Positions 23,212 to 36,148 of a DNA stretch of 64,000 nucleotides are shown here, piece by piece. The DNA comes from Myxocyprinus asiaticus (taxonomy: Eukaryota; Chordata; Actinopteri; Cypriniformes; Catostomidae). The notes beneath the pieces were generated by a model. It had not been told where the DNA came from, did not search any database, and was given only the letters and a program-made list of their open reading frames with translations. The position numbers and the translations under genes were made by a program. Each line of letters begins with the position of its first letter. Position 1 is the first letter of the stretch. The stretch lies in contig NC_059358.1 of the NCBI RefSeq assembly GCF_019703515.2, positions 46,076,594 through 46,140,593 on the forward strand. The letters run 5' to 3'.

Positions 23212-24587
23212 CATTCTCTGAAAGCATGTCTAAATATCTTATATGTTGCATCTCAAGTAAATGTATCTTGTTTTAAGGATTTTTAGACCATTTTAAATGG
23301 AAAACAAGACAAAAACACTTGATAACAATGGGATTTTTTGCAGTGAATTTCTTTATTGGATTAAATTGTATAAAAAGTATATTTTTACTCCTTTAATTCA
23401 GTGATTGTAATTTAGAGGTATTTTTAAAAGATGATTTTGTCCTCTTTTGTTAGTAAGCATGTTTAATACAACCTTTTAAGTCGGGGCAAAAGCTGAATAA
23501 TCAGTTAAAAGCTAATGATTAATCGTTGCAATAATCACTAAATAGTTAAATAATCGTTCTAATAATCATTAGATTAATCGATTATCAAAATAATTGTTAT
23601 TTGCAGCCCTAGCGTCATTCCTCTCTTAAATATTAAACTGAAATATTAATACATACACATTCTTTTATTGCGAGTGTAAAGTTGAGCTGACACCATTTAT
23701 TGATATAAATCTCAGTCTGGTGTTCAAATGTTTCTTCTTGTTGCTGTTCATTATTTTAATTATATTTTAATTACTTCCAATGATCATTGGCCTGGTAAAT
23801 GGATGGATGGATGGATGGAACTGGCTGGTAACATTGAAGTCATTCTGAAGTAAACTATCTATCTATCTGTTCACAGGAGTTTCATTTTATATGGCTTACT
23901 TTATTAATTTGTTTTCTAGCATGAGTTCTGTGATACCAGCTAATTCCATCTATTCAGAAAAATGCCTTGCCAATGATAATTAATCAAATATAATTGAATC
24001 GTGTATGTATTTATATTTCAGTTTAATATTTAAGAGAGGAGAGATACCCAGAGGAACGACGCTGTGACATATGAAGAAGTAGCTGTCTGTCACATTATTA
24101 AACCAATCAGGTCAGAGTAAACTGGTCAACAAAAACCTAATTTGATTGGTTAGAAGCAGGTAGGCCCGCCTTCCCCCTCAGGCTTGCAAAACTCTTTTCA
24201 GTGAGAAATTCGTGCCAAAAGTGTGAACGAAACAAAAGGGAAGACAGAACAGTGTATATTGGATTATTTCTGGAAAATAATTATGATACAAACACAAGTC
24301 ATTTACACGTTTGCAGTAGTTTATTTTACACATACAGACTGATTCTACGCGGTCAATCTGTTTTGCTGTTCATTACACCCTTTCTTTGCTTGCATATCGC
24401 CGATTGCAGGTTTGCAATGTTTTTGGCCATGTTTAGGTGCAAAAACAGTGCCAAAAGTGTAAGTGCGAAAAAAAGGAAGTCAGAAGAATACACACCGAAT
24501 TTCTTTGTGTTAATACGCAATTACAGATTCACAACACATGAATTACACTTATGCAAAGCATTAAAGTATTGCTAATATTTGTTTCTT

Positions 24588-24765
24588 ACGCTTGTAACTT
24601 GATTTACACCTTTACAAAACATTCTGTGCGCATGCAATTTATTTTTACGCTTGCAATTTGATTTACGCTTTCACAAATCTTACTGTGTGCATGCACATTT
24701 TCTATCACGCTTGAAACATCACTTACGCTTTTACAAATCTTACTCTGCACATGTAAATCATGAAG
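24588..24765. repeat. Tandem repeat, ~60-bp period, 3 copies
   Basis: Units start acgcttg at 24588, 24647 and 24707. Each carries tttac.c.tt.acaaa.c.t.ct and a gcatgca-like word. Confidence 0.8.
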
Positions 24766-26045
24766 GCACTATTTTATCTTCATATAAAACAAATATCAAA
24801 TTAATTGTAATGACAAAAATGAAAACGTGTTTTATATTTAGTGTATTCAAGTCATTGTCGGTGTGCGTTGCACTTTTCATGTTTTTTTTTTTTTTGTTTG
24901 TTTTTTAATGATTAATGTATTTGTTAATAAATTAATAGATTGTGAATGAAGCACAAATAATAACTATAATGAGCCTAATTTATATAGAAAAGAAGACATG
25001 TTCATGTGGAAAGGAATGACAAAGGCTTAATTTAAATACTCAAGACACAGCACTATTTCAGGGTTGATTGTGCTGCTGAAATAAGATTACGGGTGATTAA
25101 CTAATAAGACACAGGTTTTTGCATTGAAATATCATGTGCAAAAGTGGCACCACTGTTTAGTGAATTTGCTCCTGAGTGTTACATTATTGACCCATCTGGT
25201 AATAAAAAATAATGAAAAGAAATATGGACGACCAGAGGGGCAAGGACGAGAGTGTGTGTGTTTCAGTACATCTCAACAGACATGATCAGATGTTGATGTC
25301 ACTCATTCAGAGTGTGAGGCCTAATTAGGTGCTGCTGTTTCCTCATAAATTATCACCCATAATGTGTCTCTGTGACTGTGAAATACCTCCCATCACACAA
25401 ACACACACAAATCACTGAATCTCCAAGCACTTTCATCCAGCACTTTCAGAGGCACACAGCTCGTGCTTTTGTCTCCTCGGCTCACCACACCCACAAGAAC
25501 ACCTGCTCAACACAACTCACTCGCTCAAACGCTTCTTCCCACGTGTCCCTGCGTTTGAATAAATAAGCAGATTTATGCAGAACAGCAAAAGTGATTACCC
25601 ACTTTTAAAAGCCTTTATGAATATTTATAATGAGTTACTGTCACCACTTACTTCTGAGGCTATTTTGTTATTCTCCTGGGAAGCGCTTTAGATTTTTCGA
25701 GCAAATGTTTGATGTGATGTTCGGGGCTGTCTGTCTGCCTCTGCTCATGCTAGGGTACATTAACATACACTGATAGCTGGAATTTTGTGCTTACTGAGAG
25801 AGAGTGGAAAGACCTGGTGGCTGAGAGATTGAAATGGAGAGAAGATGTGGAGTAGTGCAGATGAAGAACAAAACATCAAAGAATGAATTTACTCAACAGT
25901 TGCACATGTAACACTGTACAATTTTGTGCACAGTTAAATGCGCTAAAATAGTGCCTCACACTGTAAATTAGGCTTATTATAGATTGAACTTTATTCACAA
26001 AAATCAGTGCTGTTTGCCTTCCGCAGTTAATGTGGTGCTATTAAC
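24766..26045. other. Unannotated stretch
   Basis: AT-rich, no recognised gene. Small frames at 25372-25566 and elsewhere look random. Confidence 0.45.
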
Positions 26046-26405
26046 AGCCTGATTTCATAAACATTACTTGACCATGCCAGTATTTTTGCAAAACAAAACT
26101 GCGTTCATCATTACACGTTTCGCTGCAGTTTCCCAGAGTAATGTCCAGCGGGGGGCACCAAAAGCGAGTGAAATGGTGTCCGAATCAGACATGGTTTTTA
26201 AGCTCAATTTTTAAATGTAATTAGAAAACTTACATCCAACATTAGTTTTAATGAGTAAAATGTACATCTGTATCCTTTAAATTTAGCCTAAATCTAACCA
26301 ATAATAAAGCAAATGAGAAGTGAACAAAATGAACATCCTAAACCATAAACACTTACCCTTTGGTTTGGCATTCATAGAAGGTTTGCAGAAATGATAGATC
26401 CTTGA
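26046..26405 (+). repeat. Dispersed repeat, cagcctgat...family, copy
   Basis: Starts cagcctgatttcat and contains gcagtttcccagagtaatgtccag and ggcaccaaaagcgagt. These also occur at 29367-29510 (cagctgggggcgccaaaagcgagt). It is a cyprinid-type repeat; I cannot assign its superfamily. Confidence 0.6.
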
Positions 26406-26407
26406 CT

Positions 26408-26600
26408 TTGGTTTTGTAGTGGTTAAAACTCAAAGCTTATAACTGGAATGTTGCTGATTAGATCCCTGCAAGAACTGAACCATGAGCCATCATCATTGAC
26501 ATTTAAGTCCACGTTGCTCCGGAGGGATTGCCCCTGTAGTAATTTCATGGCTCCATTTGACTGGCCATGGTTGATTGGCGATGATAAAGATTCTATACAT
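26408..26600 (+). repeat. Degenerate tRNA-derived SINE
   Basis: tagtggttaaaac (worn A box) and gctgattagatccctgc (worn B box, consensus ggttcgatccc) are spaced as in a tRNA. Then follow tgagccatcatcattgacatttaagtcc and gttgctcc.gagggattg.ccctgta, the conserved body of a common fish SINE. It is too mutated to expect pol III activity. Confidence 0.6.
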
Positions 26601-27454
26601 TTGGGTCTAGTTTGAAATGTTTTTTAATGTTAGCAGGAGTTTAATGCTTCCGGTGATCCAGACCTGAATATGTGGTCTTGAGCGGGGCAGAAATCATTGT
26701 TCTGTCAACTCTGAAACATGCCATGATGTCTATTAAGCTGATCCTGTGAATTGTTCTATAATGCAAACACACAATTACTTTCAGCTACTGGGCCTGGAAG
26801 CAATAAGACAGTGGTATTTAATAGTTGTTATGAAGCATGGTGATTTCAGGAGAGAATAAATCCATTGCATAAGTACATACATGGAAGTCTAGATGTATAT
26901 TGCCAACTCAAGTCTGTTTAAAATGTATAGGGTCAACTCAGATAAATTCTGGAATTTTTTACTTAAAGAAGACTACTCAACCCTATTTACCTGAATTTAG
27001 TGTATATACATTCTTTAAAAGGACCAACATAAATAAGATTCTTGTTTGAACTGTAAGTTAATATGCTTTGAATAACAATTTAGTTTTACTCTGTGAATGT
27101 TAAAGTATATTTAATTTGTTCAGAAACACACTTAAACAATTTAGAACAGCTAATTCAGAGGAGAAATCCCCAATAAATATTAAACATGGTTTTAATATAG
27201 TAATATTGTGGGTACAGTTAAGTGCGGGTAAACGTGGTCAGTGAGGCTTATATTTGGAGTAGAATTCAGCACCTCACCTGCTCATTAACATTCAGAAAAT
27301 CCTGCTAATTACAACAGCAGATAATATGATGATTTTGTCAAGAAGGACGTGTTTCTGGATCAACATCTTTTATTTAACATGGAACAACATTTATATTTAA
27401 ATAATGCAATCGTATTGCTCTCCCTACACTTTAAAACTACTTATATATTTGCAT
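26601..27454. other. Unannotated stretch
   Basis: No recognised feature. Confidence 0.45.
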
Positions 27455-28824
27455 TTAAAGGTGAAGTGTGTAATTACTGCGCTACTAGTGGCAACAAACG
27501 GAATTACAAAAATTAAGTATGTTTTCAAACAACCTTTGGCACTTCTCCGATCCCCTGTGAACAAGTAAGCAATACTAAATAAAAGGTGATAAAAGTTTAA
27601 TTTCGTAATAAACAAAGCAACTATAACAAACACGCCGGACAGAAAGCATTGCAGTGGAATCGGCTCGTCCAATAACATCGCCGGATTGAACGGCAGCTGG
27701 GTGTGCGGGGTGATCTAGCACAAGAGGTGGGATAGTTCTTGGTAATTAGTAAGCGTAACAATATATATTCCGAGTATCTTACGAATTTATCTGAAGCTTG
27801 ACAGTAATCAGTGAACTTGTGTGGGAATACCAGAGTGTAGCTTACCTGTCGAGAAGCAACACGGCAAGAATCGAACCTGGTTTTACTCAGTTCTCTGTGT
27901 CTTTGTCTTTTAGCAAGTCTTTAATAATTTTGGCAATGCTAAGTTTAGTTTCCTCTGGAACACGTCTGCCATGGACGTTCATATTCTCCCTGTTTAACAG
28001 TTTACTTCAAGTAGCCACGCCCCAAACTCACACTACAGGTTTAGATAGAAAGGGATGGGTGGAGCTGAGTGGGCCACTCAAAATATAAACATCTATGGCT
28101 GCGTACGAAACCAAAGGTAGCTGTCTTGTTGCATCGCTGCCCTATCGGTCAATGACTCAACAGACAGGGTTCGTGTACGAAGGTACCTCCAGAAGCTGGT
28201 TTTGGACAAGCTACTGAGGCAGCATAACATCACATCATTGCTAGGATACCAGCAACTGATTATTGCCATCTGGTGTCCACTAAAGGTATTGCGTCTGCTT
28301 CATTGTGGTTCGGTTGGACTGAATGGTATAACAACCTAGAACAAAATCAAGAGAGTTTTGGCAATAACCAAGTGTATATTTAATAACTGCAATACTACCT
28401 TCATGTTAAAAATGTATTCAAAAGTTGGAAAAAGTGAACAAAAACATATTTGCTATCAACAGCCTTTTTCCTTCAGGTCAACCGTTGTGGAATGGCGCGC
28501 ACAAGATTGTGGGATTTCATAGGCAGGATACATCTATGCTGCTTTCAAAATAGATCAGATGAAGGTATCTCAGTAGACAGGATGTGACACAAACATTGGA
28601 TTCGGATGTGCCTTGGTCCCTTCCTAACTCTGTATACAGCCTCCGGAAGCAGCATTTTCCTGGTTTCGGATGCAGCCAATGTTTTGATAGTGCCTGAGAG
28701 GCTCAATGTTTATACTTTTGGGGGAGCTAAACCCATGAATGGCTTTCTTACAGTTGTCAATGAACAATAAACTGGGATATTAGAATGTATTTTGACATAA
28801 AAAAGTTACAAACTTCACCTTCAA
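27455..28824. mobile_element. Inverted-terminal-repeat element (aaggtgaagtgtgtaa), with nested MITE
   Basis: Left end ttaaaggtgaagtgtgtaatt; right end inverse, ttacaaacttcaccttcaa. The left flank reads TTAA but the right TTCAA, so a TTAA duplication is possible and decayed. It is interrupted at 28096-28678. No coding frame. Confidence 0.6.
28096..28678. mobile_element. MITE with tggctgcg.acgaaacc ends
   Basis: The left end tggctgcgtacgaaacc is matched, inverted, by ggtttcggatgcagcca at right. Non-coding, 583 bp. I found no convincing target duplication. Confidence 0.65.
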
Positions 28825-29364
28825 CTGAATATTTTGCAATGAACTTTAAAATATATTGTTTCTTTTCTTATAATCAATAACTTAAAGTCAATAGTTTTAT
28901 ATTTTTCCTTTGTTTTTAACTTGATTGCACCCTTCACAGTGCTTCTAGGGTTTTTATTTCATTCCCTCATGAAAGACCTTAAGTACACAGTTTTGAACCT
29001 TTGACTTCTTGTCTGATTTTCAAATAATTTTCCACTTCAAATCAAAGTTTGTAATGTTGTGATTCACTTTGGAGCTTTTTGGTTTGATTTATGACTTACA
29101 ACTCTTTTCTGAGGAATGTCATGACATCCCTATGGAACAAATGAATGGGAAAAATAAAAAAGTGGGCTGGCGCTGTTGCGCTCTATTGTCTAACCCTAAA
29201 CCTGTTCCTAAAAACGTATTAATAGGAATTGTGTTCCAGTACCTGGAAGGATGTTGGAATACTTGGCGAAATCAACAGAGAAATAGAGATAAACTCTTCC
29301 TAACCAGTCTTCTGTTGTCCATTCTCCATTGTCAGCCACATTTTTTTTTTTTTTTTTTAATTTT
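28825..29364. other. Unannotated stretch
   Basis: A 101-codon plus frame (29069-29374) ends in a phenylalanine run encoded by a T tract (29341-29358); I take it as chance. Confidence 0.4.
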
Positions 29365-29545
29365 GTCAGCCTGATCTCATGAAATTTATGTGAACATGAC
29401 AACATTTTTGCTATTCAAAATGTACATGTTGTATAACCCGTTTTGTTGCAGTTTTTCAGTGAAATGTCCAGCTGGGGGCGCCAAAAGCGAGTAAAATGGT
29501 GTCATATTCAAACGAGGTTTTAAGGTGAATTTTAGATTAATTTTA

Positions 29546-30792
29546 GGGTACGTTTACACGACAACGATGTACTAAAAACTGAAAAGTTTTTCCTTTGCTT
29601 TTTTGAAAAGTTTTGCGTACAGACGACAACATTGTCAAAACGATCCCCGCTCACATGGATCCGCAAAAACGACTAAAAATGCTGTATTATGCATGCCAGG
29701 CCAGTAGCTGGCGATGTCACTTTGTAAAGAGACACTACGCACCTGCGCACATAAGCATTCTTCCACAGAGCGGTGAATAGAAACAATGAAGATGGTGAAA
29801 GCATCGAGCAATTATTTCTGGACAGACGATGAGGTTGCTTTATTACTACAATTACTTTGCTGGAGAAGCGTCAATAAACTCAAAATCTTGAGCAGCACAA
29901 ACACAGTCCTGTAGTCCGCCATTGTAGTTTTGAATGTCTTGTGCATTGTTTTGAAGTACTCGTGCACATGCCTATAGACTGAACTCTCAAGATTATTCAA
30001 TAAACTCTGCTCATTTTTACCATCACTTCATCTCCTGCCTTCTTCTGTATTCCCCCTGCTGACTCTTGGGCTGGTAGGAGAGTAAGTTATCATAACAAGC
30101 TGTTGATGTTGACTGGTTTTGGATATCAGACAGAACTCTGATAAATGGATATCTTCTGACGGAGAGAGAGGTCTTGTGTACACTGGATCTAACATGCATT
30201 TTCACTGCCTCATGTTTTCATATTCTAAGCATATCATTGAATACTGTACATGGCATCACATCTCTGTCTGTAGGCTATATACATAAGCGGTGGGTGAATG
30301 AATTGCAGGGTAAAGGTACATCAAATAAAATTAAGTAAATAAATAAATAACATTTAAAATACAAATTCATTTTTCCCATCTGAATCCATACATTAATTTC
30401 AAGATTTTCAAACTGCAGGTTCTGCCTACTGTACAATGTTCATACTCCATACAAAACACTCCAAATGAATAAATTGTTGATTATTGTTATTTGCACAGAC
30501 ACCAGTATTCATATTGATAATTATACATCTCAAGTTGATGCCTATCAATCCATCATTCTTTACATAACACGTAATACGTGTGCACACGACGACATCGTTT
30601 TCACAAATTCGCGTTTTTGTATGTTTACACAGAGACGATAACAGCATAGTTTTCAAAAACGTGCACTTTGAAACCCGTTTTCAAAAGTTTGCGTTTTCAG
30701 GCCCCAAAATGCCGTTGTCGTGTAAACGAACAGCCAAAACGCATAAAAGGTTTTCCGGTTCTTGTTGAAAACGTTGTCGTGTAAACGGCCCC
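29546..30792. mobile_element. hAT-like element with gtttacacgacaacg ends
   Basis: Left end gggtacgtttacacgacaacg; right end inverse, cgttgtcgtgtaaacggcccc. Inverted sub-terminal words (ttttcaaaa, gtacagacgacaac) repeat inward on both sides. Non-coding in the middle. This ending is common in fish genomes. Target duplication unclear. Confidence 0.7.
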
Positions 30793-31004
30793 TTGGATGT
30801 TTTTAAAACATACCTCTCTAACCTAAAACTTTTGCCTGAACCTAAACAATAGTGTTTAAATATATAGATGAGACGTTAAAAAAGACATCCTTACCAAATT
30901 AATGTCTAAACCTAACCATTAGCGATTTAAAATACAGAACAAAATGAAAAAGCACATTTTCTGATGCAACCACATCATTTCGTGTTGCTTCTATGACTTT
31001 GCCA

Positions 31005-31082
31005 TGTCACGTGCCAGCTCGAGTTCATGGCAGGACTTGAACCGCAGTCCTCCGAGTACAACGCTCTATGAGGTGACCTATG
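31005..31082 (-). repeat. tRNA-like block
   Basis: On the minus strand cctcatagagcgttgtact and cggaggactgcggttcaagtcc resemble the A- and B-box halves of a tRNA (B box ggttcaagtcc at 31033-31043). It lacks a full cloverleaf and a CCA-type end, so it is SINE-like, not a tRNA gene. Confidence 0.5.
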
Positions 31083-31085
31083 AGG

Positions 31086-33320
31086 TGAAGCTATTAATGT
31101 TGGAATAAGTGTATATACTATGTGTAGGTGGGTCAATAATACAAACATTAAAATGTATCGTTTTTCAAAAGATGCATTAGAGTAAAAGTGTGTCATAAAA
31201 TATCATAAAATAGCAGGGTTTGAGTAATAGAGAGAAAAATAAGTATTTTTAAAGTCATTATCAGCCATTAAAGTCATGATTTGAGTGAAAGTGAATAAAA
31301 CACTCAGTTTTTGTAGTGCCTCTAGTGTTCATTTCACCTTGAAACTGCAAGGAATTGTACCTGGAGACACGTATAACAAGTTTTGCAAAAATGTATATAG
31401 AGTCACATTTTCACTATGGGACCAGGTTGAATTTTGTGCAGGTTCTGAACTTTGATTGAGTTGAATCTCATGTACAACACCCCCATGGACAACACACAAT
31501 TCTACTTTTTCCCACAACCCAACAGGACCCTTAACTGACACACCCAATTTGACTCATGGAGTCACTACTAAAGAGTTGAATCAGGTGTGTTTGATTAGGG
31601 AAACATTCAAAATGTGTCGCTTCGGGGGCTCCAGGAACAGGGTTGAGAAAGACTGCATTATATGAACATGATGAGTGGAATTGTGCTTTGTAAACGTGTG
31701 CTGTCACAAATAGAGAGGGATAGACATCAATGCAGTTGCCATGGATGCACTTCCTGTCTTTAATCAGTGTCCGTCCACACGGCAGGCTAGCCAGGCGTGT
31801 GCACAGCAGGAAAAGAGTTAACACTTTCTCTCATCTATCCCTGTCTGAAAATCCCAGGGAACGAGTTAATTACTGAGTCAGCTAGCTCATTTCACCACAT
31901 CCATCAGCTTTTGTTCCATCTCAAAGATTCCCGTAGAACCTTCTAGAAGCACCGGCTCGCTTCAGCCTGTCCACGCTTTGATAAAGATGCCTCTGTTGCC
32001 ATGGAGCCCACCTGGAGTTCATTAGTCACAAAGCATCGCCATGGTCCATTTACTTTGTCAGGCTGGCCAACCAATAGGACCTCTACATGTAACTGTAAGG
32101 CCACCGTCTTGTTACCAAGAGACTGCATAGCGACAGAGTATTTTTGTCAAGTTCATCAGACTTCATTAAACAGGAGCAACCAGATATATACACCACACAC
32201 ATACACATCCAAGCAGCTGGAGAGATATTATCCTTCTCTTTGGAAATGTTTGCGATAGCTCGGCCTTGGAGTTTCATGTTTTATCACTGCTTATTTGAAC
32301 TGTCTTAGCTTTACATTGTAATTCAACACACACTTGATGTTTGTTTTCACCACAAGAAAATAGAATTTCTGTCAGTTTGATTTGCTATCCTTTGTTTTCT
32401 CATTATCTGGAGTGCATGATGCACAGCGTTCTTCTCGCCCCAAACACTCCTGCTACAAGTTCATAAGTCACAAACTACTCATTTGCAGCATAAGTTATAG
32501 CTGTCTACACAACAAAAGTGCACAGATTCAATTTTCTTGGCCACCCTGGAATATATTCAAAATGATTAAATAAAATACTGTCCCCAATTCTCAGGGAAAT
32601 GTATTTCAAACAAGACGACAAATGTTCCAGTAATAGCTCTGGACATAAAGATTGAAGTAGTTTCCCCTGGAATAGCATATTTGACCTTTTTTTCTTTTTC
32701 TAAAGCTCACAAGAACATCTCTTGTCATTTGGTCTAGAATCATAAATCTTTTCAGTTGAATTGAAACTGTCAAGGTGGTCTTTGCATAGTGGGACAAGTT
32801 GTTGCCTTTTTTCAGAAGGTTTTCTTGTAAGATGAACCAGCCACAGGTGCTTTGGTGTAGCAACTTCTTGTTATCATTTTTGAGTTGTGACGATTTAGAT
32901 TTTCGTGTGATAAAGCAAATGCTAATGGATATTACACTGTGGGAAACCAAGCTATAGAACTTCTCTCCCAGAATTAAAAATTGACAACTAATTTCCCCAT
33001 AGACAATCGCTGACACAAAACCTCACACCCTGATTTATGTCTGCCACCTAGCCTGAGAATGAGCATTCACCACCAGCCCCACTCAAAGCTAATGGACCTC
33101 ATGAGGGTTACATATATACATCATAACTCATTAGTTCAAAGGCCTATCTCTTAAATGGGCCAGGATTATCGTAAAATACTGATTGGTCAGGGGCCAAACC
33201 TGAAATTAAAATAAAATTAAAAAATGGCATCTGGGCTCATCTTCCATTCCACATCTCCATTCGAGATCATATCAAACACTTGACTTCAAGCAGAAAATCA
33301 ATTCGCCATGGCCAAGCTCA
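31086..33320. other. Unannotated stretch
   Basis: About 31563-31660 (aatcaggtgtgtttgattaggg, gggggctccaggaacagggttgaga) resembles a short common fish repeat. Otherwise nothing recognised; the 136-codon minus frame at 32606-33016 has no recognisable domain. Confidence 0.4.
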
Positions 33321-33321
33321 G

Positions 33322-33346
33322 AAAAAAAAAAAAAAAAAAAAAAAAA
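33322..33346. repeat. Poly(A) tract
   Basis: About 25 adenines. Confidence 0.95.
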
Positions 33347-33948
33347 TTATTCATCAAAAATGGAGAAGGCTGCACATACTCAGCTTTCTGTTAGTTGTCC
33401 CAAGGTGGACGAGTTAAGCTGGAGGGATTCTTATCATTGTTAAGCAAACAGATCTGCTAAATAAGAAAGAAATGGAAGGTAAAGAGAAGCCGTAATATGA
33501 TTTATTCTGAAGCATATTAACAAAGTGCTACTGCACAAAACGCGGGACTGTAAGAGCTGTCGGCAGTCAAAAGCTCAAGCTCAGCAGCTTCAGAATGAGC
33601 TGTGTTAATGCCAGTCTGTTGCAGATGCTCAAGTCTTTTTTCCGTTCTAATATTCAATGTGCTGTTCTCTGGTATATTCTTTCTAAGTGAATAGCAAAAA
33701 TGTTTGCACTATATCTTTGTCTTGGCTTGATCATACAGGTTTAACTATCGAGTAAGTCTAAGAAACCTGTCAATAACATTATAACAATAACAATAACGGA
33801 CAGTTCTTCCATCGATGTATGCTTCCCCCGCGGCTTTTGCTTTCACTGTTGCGCACTGTCTCCGTGTTTATATCTGGGTCTCTCACTGAACGCGTTTAGA
33901 TGCGCTATACAATATGGAACAGACTTTCTGTGGGCCCTCTCCCTCCAG

Positions 33949-33949
<1 letters not shown>

Positions 33950-34034
<85 letters not shown>
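33950..34034. repeat. Compound (TC)n(TA)n microsatellite
   Basis: About 28 TC units with one break, then about 14 TA units. The minus frame across it (RERERE, IYIYIY) is an artefact. Confidence 0.95.
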
Positions 34035-34040
<6 letters not shown>

Positions 34041-35788
34041 ATTACAGTAACGAGAATCACTAAAATAAGAGTAACACATCTGGATGGATTACGGTAATGA
34101 GAATTTGAGTGGAAAATGATTGCTATGAAATTTTCAGGAAAATGTCAGAATGCAAAAGAACCTTAATGGTCCTAATATAGTCCTAATTTTATTTATGGAA
34201 AGAAAAAATCTTGCGATTATTGTAATAATGAGGGTAAGGGGGAGAGACAGATGGCAGAGTGAGTGATTTTGTGACCAACGGTGACAGCTGCAGTAAGTAA
34301 CAGGCCATTTCTCAAACACACTCAACATTAACTCATTTAGTTCTTTATTACACAACACACTGGTATTTCCTAGAGGCAGAGAAAAAATTAATACATGCAA
34401 TTAATTTTAAATATTGTTGTATTAAGCTTCATGAACACCAACATTTGTTCCAACGACACCGACAATGTACATTAAATGGCAATTGGAATTACATTTGGTA
34501 GTGGAATTTAAAGTTGAAATAATTTTTTCAGTGTTATGACACTTTTTCTTATCCCGGCTTACACTAACATGCAGAGTCAACTTTAAGCCATTTGTGAGTT
34601 GATTTACCTGTGAAGGGTTGGATTTACCCATCTCTTCAGCCTATTGATGAGTTGAATATATTCACTAACAATTGTTAATCAAAGAGTTTTTTAGTCATGT
34701 GCATTTATTTTGGTTATGTTATAATTATGAATGTTACAGGTCATTTGTGTATTTGACCTCTGAGGTGTGACTTCATAGGCAATATAAGCAGTCACCGAGG
34801 GTGGCAGTGTTCTCGCCCCGGCAGCAGTGTTTGGAAAGAATGTTATCTACAAATTTATATTAGTATTTGTTCAATGTCACCCTAATTGTCATTGTTTATA
34901 TGCCAGATAAATTCTGTAGAATGTGTATTAGATTTATAAAAGAATTAAATAATAGGCCTATCATTTGATATATTATTATTATTATTTTTATTATTATTAT
35001 ATTATTAAAAACATTTTCCTCCTTTAATAGTTTTTAGATAATTTTTAGCTAATTGCTTTTTTGTGGATTGGAGTTGGGGTGGCTCATATCTGATCTCGCC
35101 GAGGGCACCTTGTGTGTCAGGATCATCACTGCAAATACGACTTTCAGTGGAGTAGTTCTATAATTGCATTGGTAAATAAATATTGATAAATTTTAAAGTC
35201 CATGACAAATGTTGTATTAGTCAGCGAAAGTAACTGGTTTTCTAAAAAGATTGTGCTTGGTTCAAGAGAACAATTTCATTTCAGAAGGACATTTAAATTC
35301 ATATATGAAAAGTCTTCATATAGATTTATAAATGATTGTTGTCTTTGAGTTCATCCCAGTCTCCCTGTTTTCAGAACGCTGTCCTCTCCCAATCCCTTGT
35401 CCATGCTCCTGTCTCCTGCCTCACTGCTCCAGGCTTGATAAAGATGGAACGTGTCCTACAAGCCTGATACGCTGCGCTACGCATCTCGATATGCCAGGCT
35501 GATAATCTGACACTGATAGCCATCAAACTGTCACCACTGGGGGAAATACTAGCATGAGGACCATATTTTCCACATAAATAATCACTCCTCCAGAGCTGAA
35601 TCAAAATAAAACTGGGTTTGTACTTAATTTCTCTGTATAAGTTGTTTTCCCTCTTCTCTTGAAAATTCAGATAAATGTTTCACCTTCAGATCTCCGTGGA
35701 GTCGCCACACTCGCTGTGCATGTTCTGCTCTCAAGTAACTGAAAACTATGGATTATTTCACTTAATGCAAAGAGATACAACAGATTCG
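34035..35788. other. Unannotated stretch with an (ATT)n tract
   Basis: A short (ATT)n tract lies at about 34970-35007. A 64-base candidate exon (35671-35734) is noted separately. Confidence 0.4.
35671..35734 (+). other. Candidate 64-nt exon
   Basis: A good pyrimidine tract (ttgttttccctcttctctt) and attcag precede it, and gtaact follows at 35735. Two phases are open; one (KCFTFRSPWSRHTRCACSAL) would be in phase with the candidate exon at 6697-6729, but they are 29 kb apart and chance is likely. Confidence 0.15.
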
Positions 35789-36148
35789 GTCCCACTTTAT
35801 ATTAGGTGGCCTTAACTACTATGCACTTAACCATTTGATACAATGTACTTATTATGTACATATATGTTGTTGCATTGTAATTACATTTAAAATACTTGCA
35901 TTTAATTATATTTGTAGTTACACTGTTAACTTTACCCCTAACCCAACCCTTACCCCAAAACCTAACTCTAATCCCTAATCCTAACCCTAACCCTACCCTT
36001 ACTCCTAAAACTACTCATACCTCAACCTCAGTAGCAGCAAATGTGAGCATTTTGCAGAACAACATGCAGTTACACAGTAAATACATAGTCTTGTATGTAT
36101 TTAATGTTGGTACATAGTAGTTAAGGCCACCTAATATAAAGTGTGACC
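35789..36148. mobile_element. MITE with ~30-bp terminal repeats and internal telomere-like run
   Basis: Left end ggtcccactttatattaggtgg and right end the inverse of ctaatataaagtgtgacc, matching across ttaggtggccttaactac. Inside is a degenerate ccctaa run (35930-36010). 360 bp, non-coding. Confidence 0.8.

Larger units (their letters stand above)
21653..23611. mobile_element. hAT element (tagggctg family), copy 1, holding a Tc1 element
   Basis: Ends are tagggctg...agattagtcgac and gattaatcgattatcaaaa...ttgcagccct. Imperfect 8-bp flanks are gcgctgtt and gcgtcatt. The second copy at 61193-62630, inverted, matches throughout but lacks the Tc1 insert. No transposase frame; non-autonomous. Confidence 0.85.
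21470..24240. mobile_element. Foldback element, ~240-bp arms, interrupted by an hAT element
   Basis: The left arm (21470-21652, resuming at 23612-23680) and right arm (about 24000-24240, inverted) share cacacttttggcac, actgaaaagagttttgcaag, cctgattggttta and cctctcttaaatattaaactg. The hAT element splits the left arm. The central loop (23680-24000) holds a (GATG)n tract at 23799-23820 and no gene. Confidence 0.7.
29367..31085. repeat. cagcctgat-family repeat split by an hAT-like insertion
   Basis: The head (29367-29545) matches the copy at 26046. After the insertion the family resumes at about 30793 and ends in a tRNA-like block (31005-31082, minus). Pairing of both parts is inferred from shared order, not a complete alignment. 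Confidence 0.5.

Noticed and set aside
24588..24765. CRISPR-like array
   Set aside because: Three ~60-bp units are contiguous diverged tandem copies with no distinct repeat/spacer pattern, in vertebrate DNA.
29069..29374. 101-codon plus-strand frame
   Set aside because: Ends in a Phe run from a T tract and has no motif.
31005..31082. A tRNA gene
   Set aside because: Only worn A/B-box-like halves, no cloverleaf and inside a dispersed repeat.
33843..34079. Open frame with RERERE and IYIYIY runs
   Set aside because: Translation of a compound (TC)n(TA)n microsatellite.
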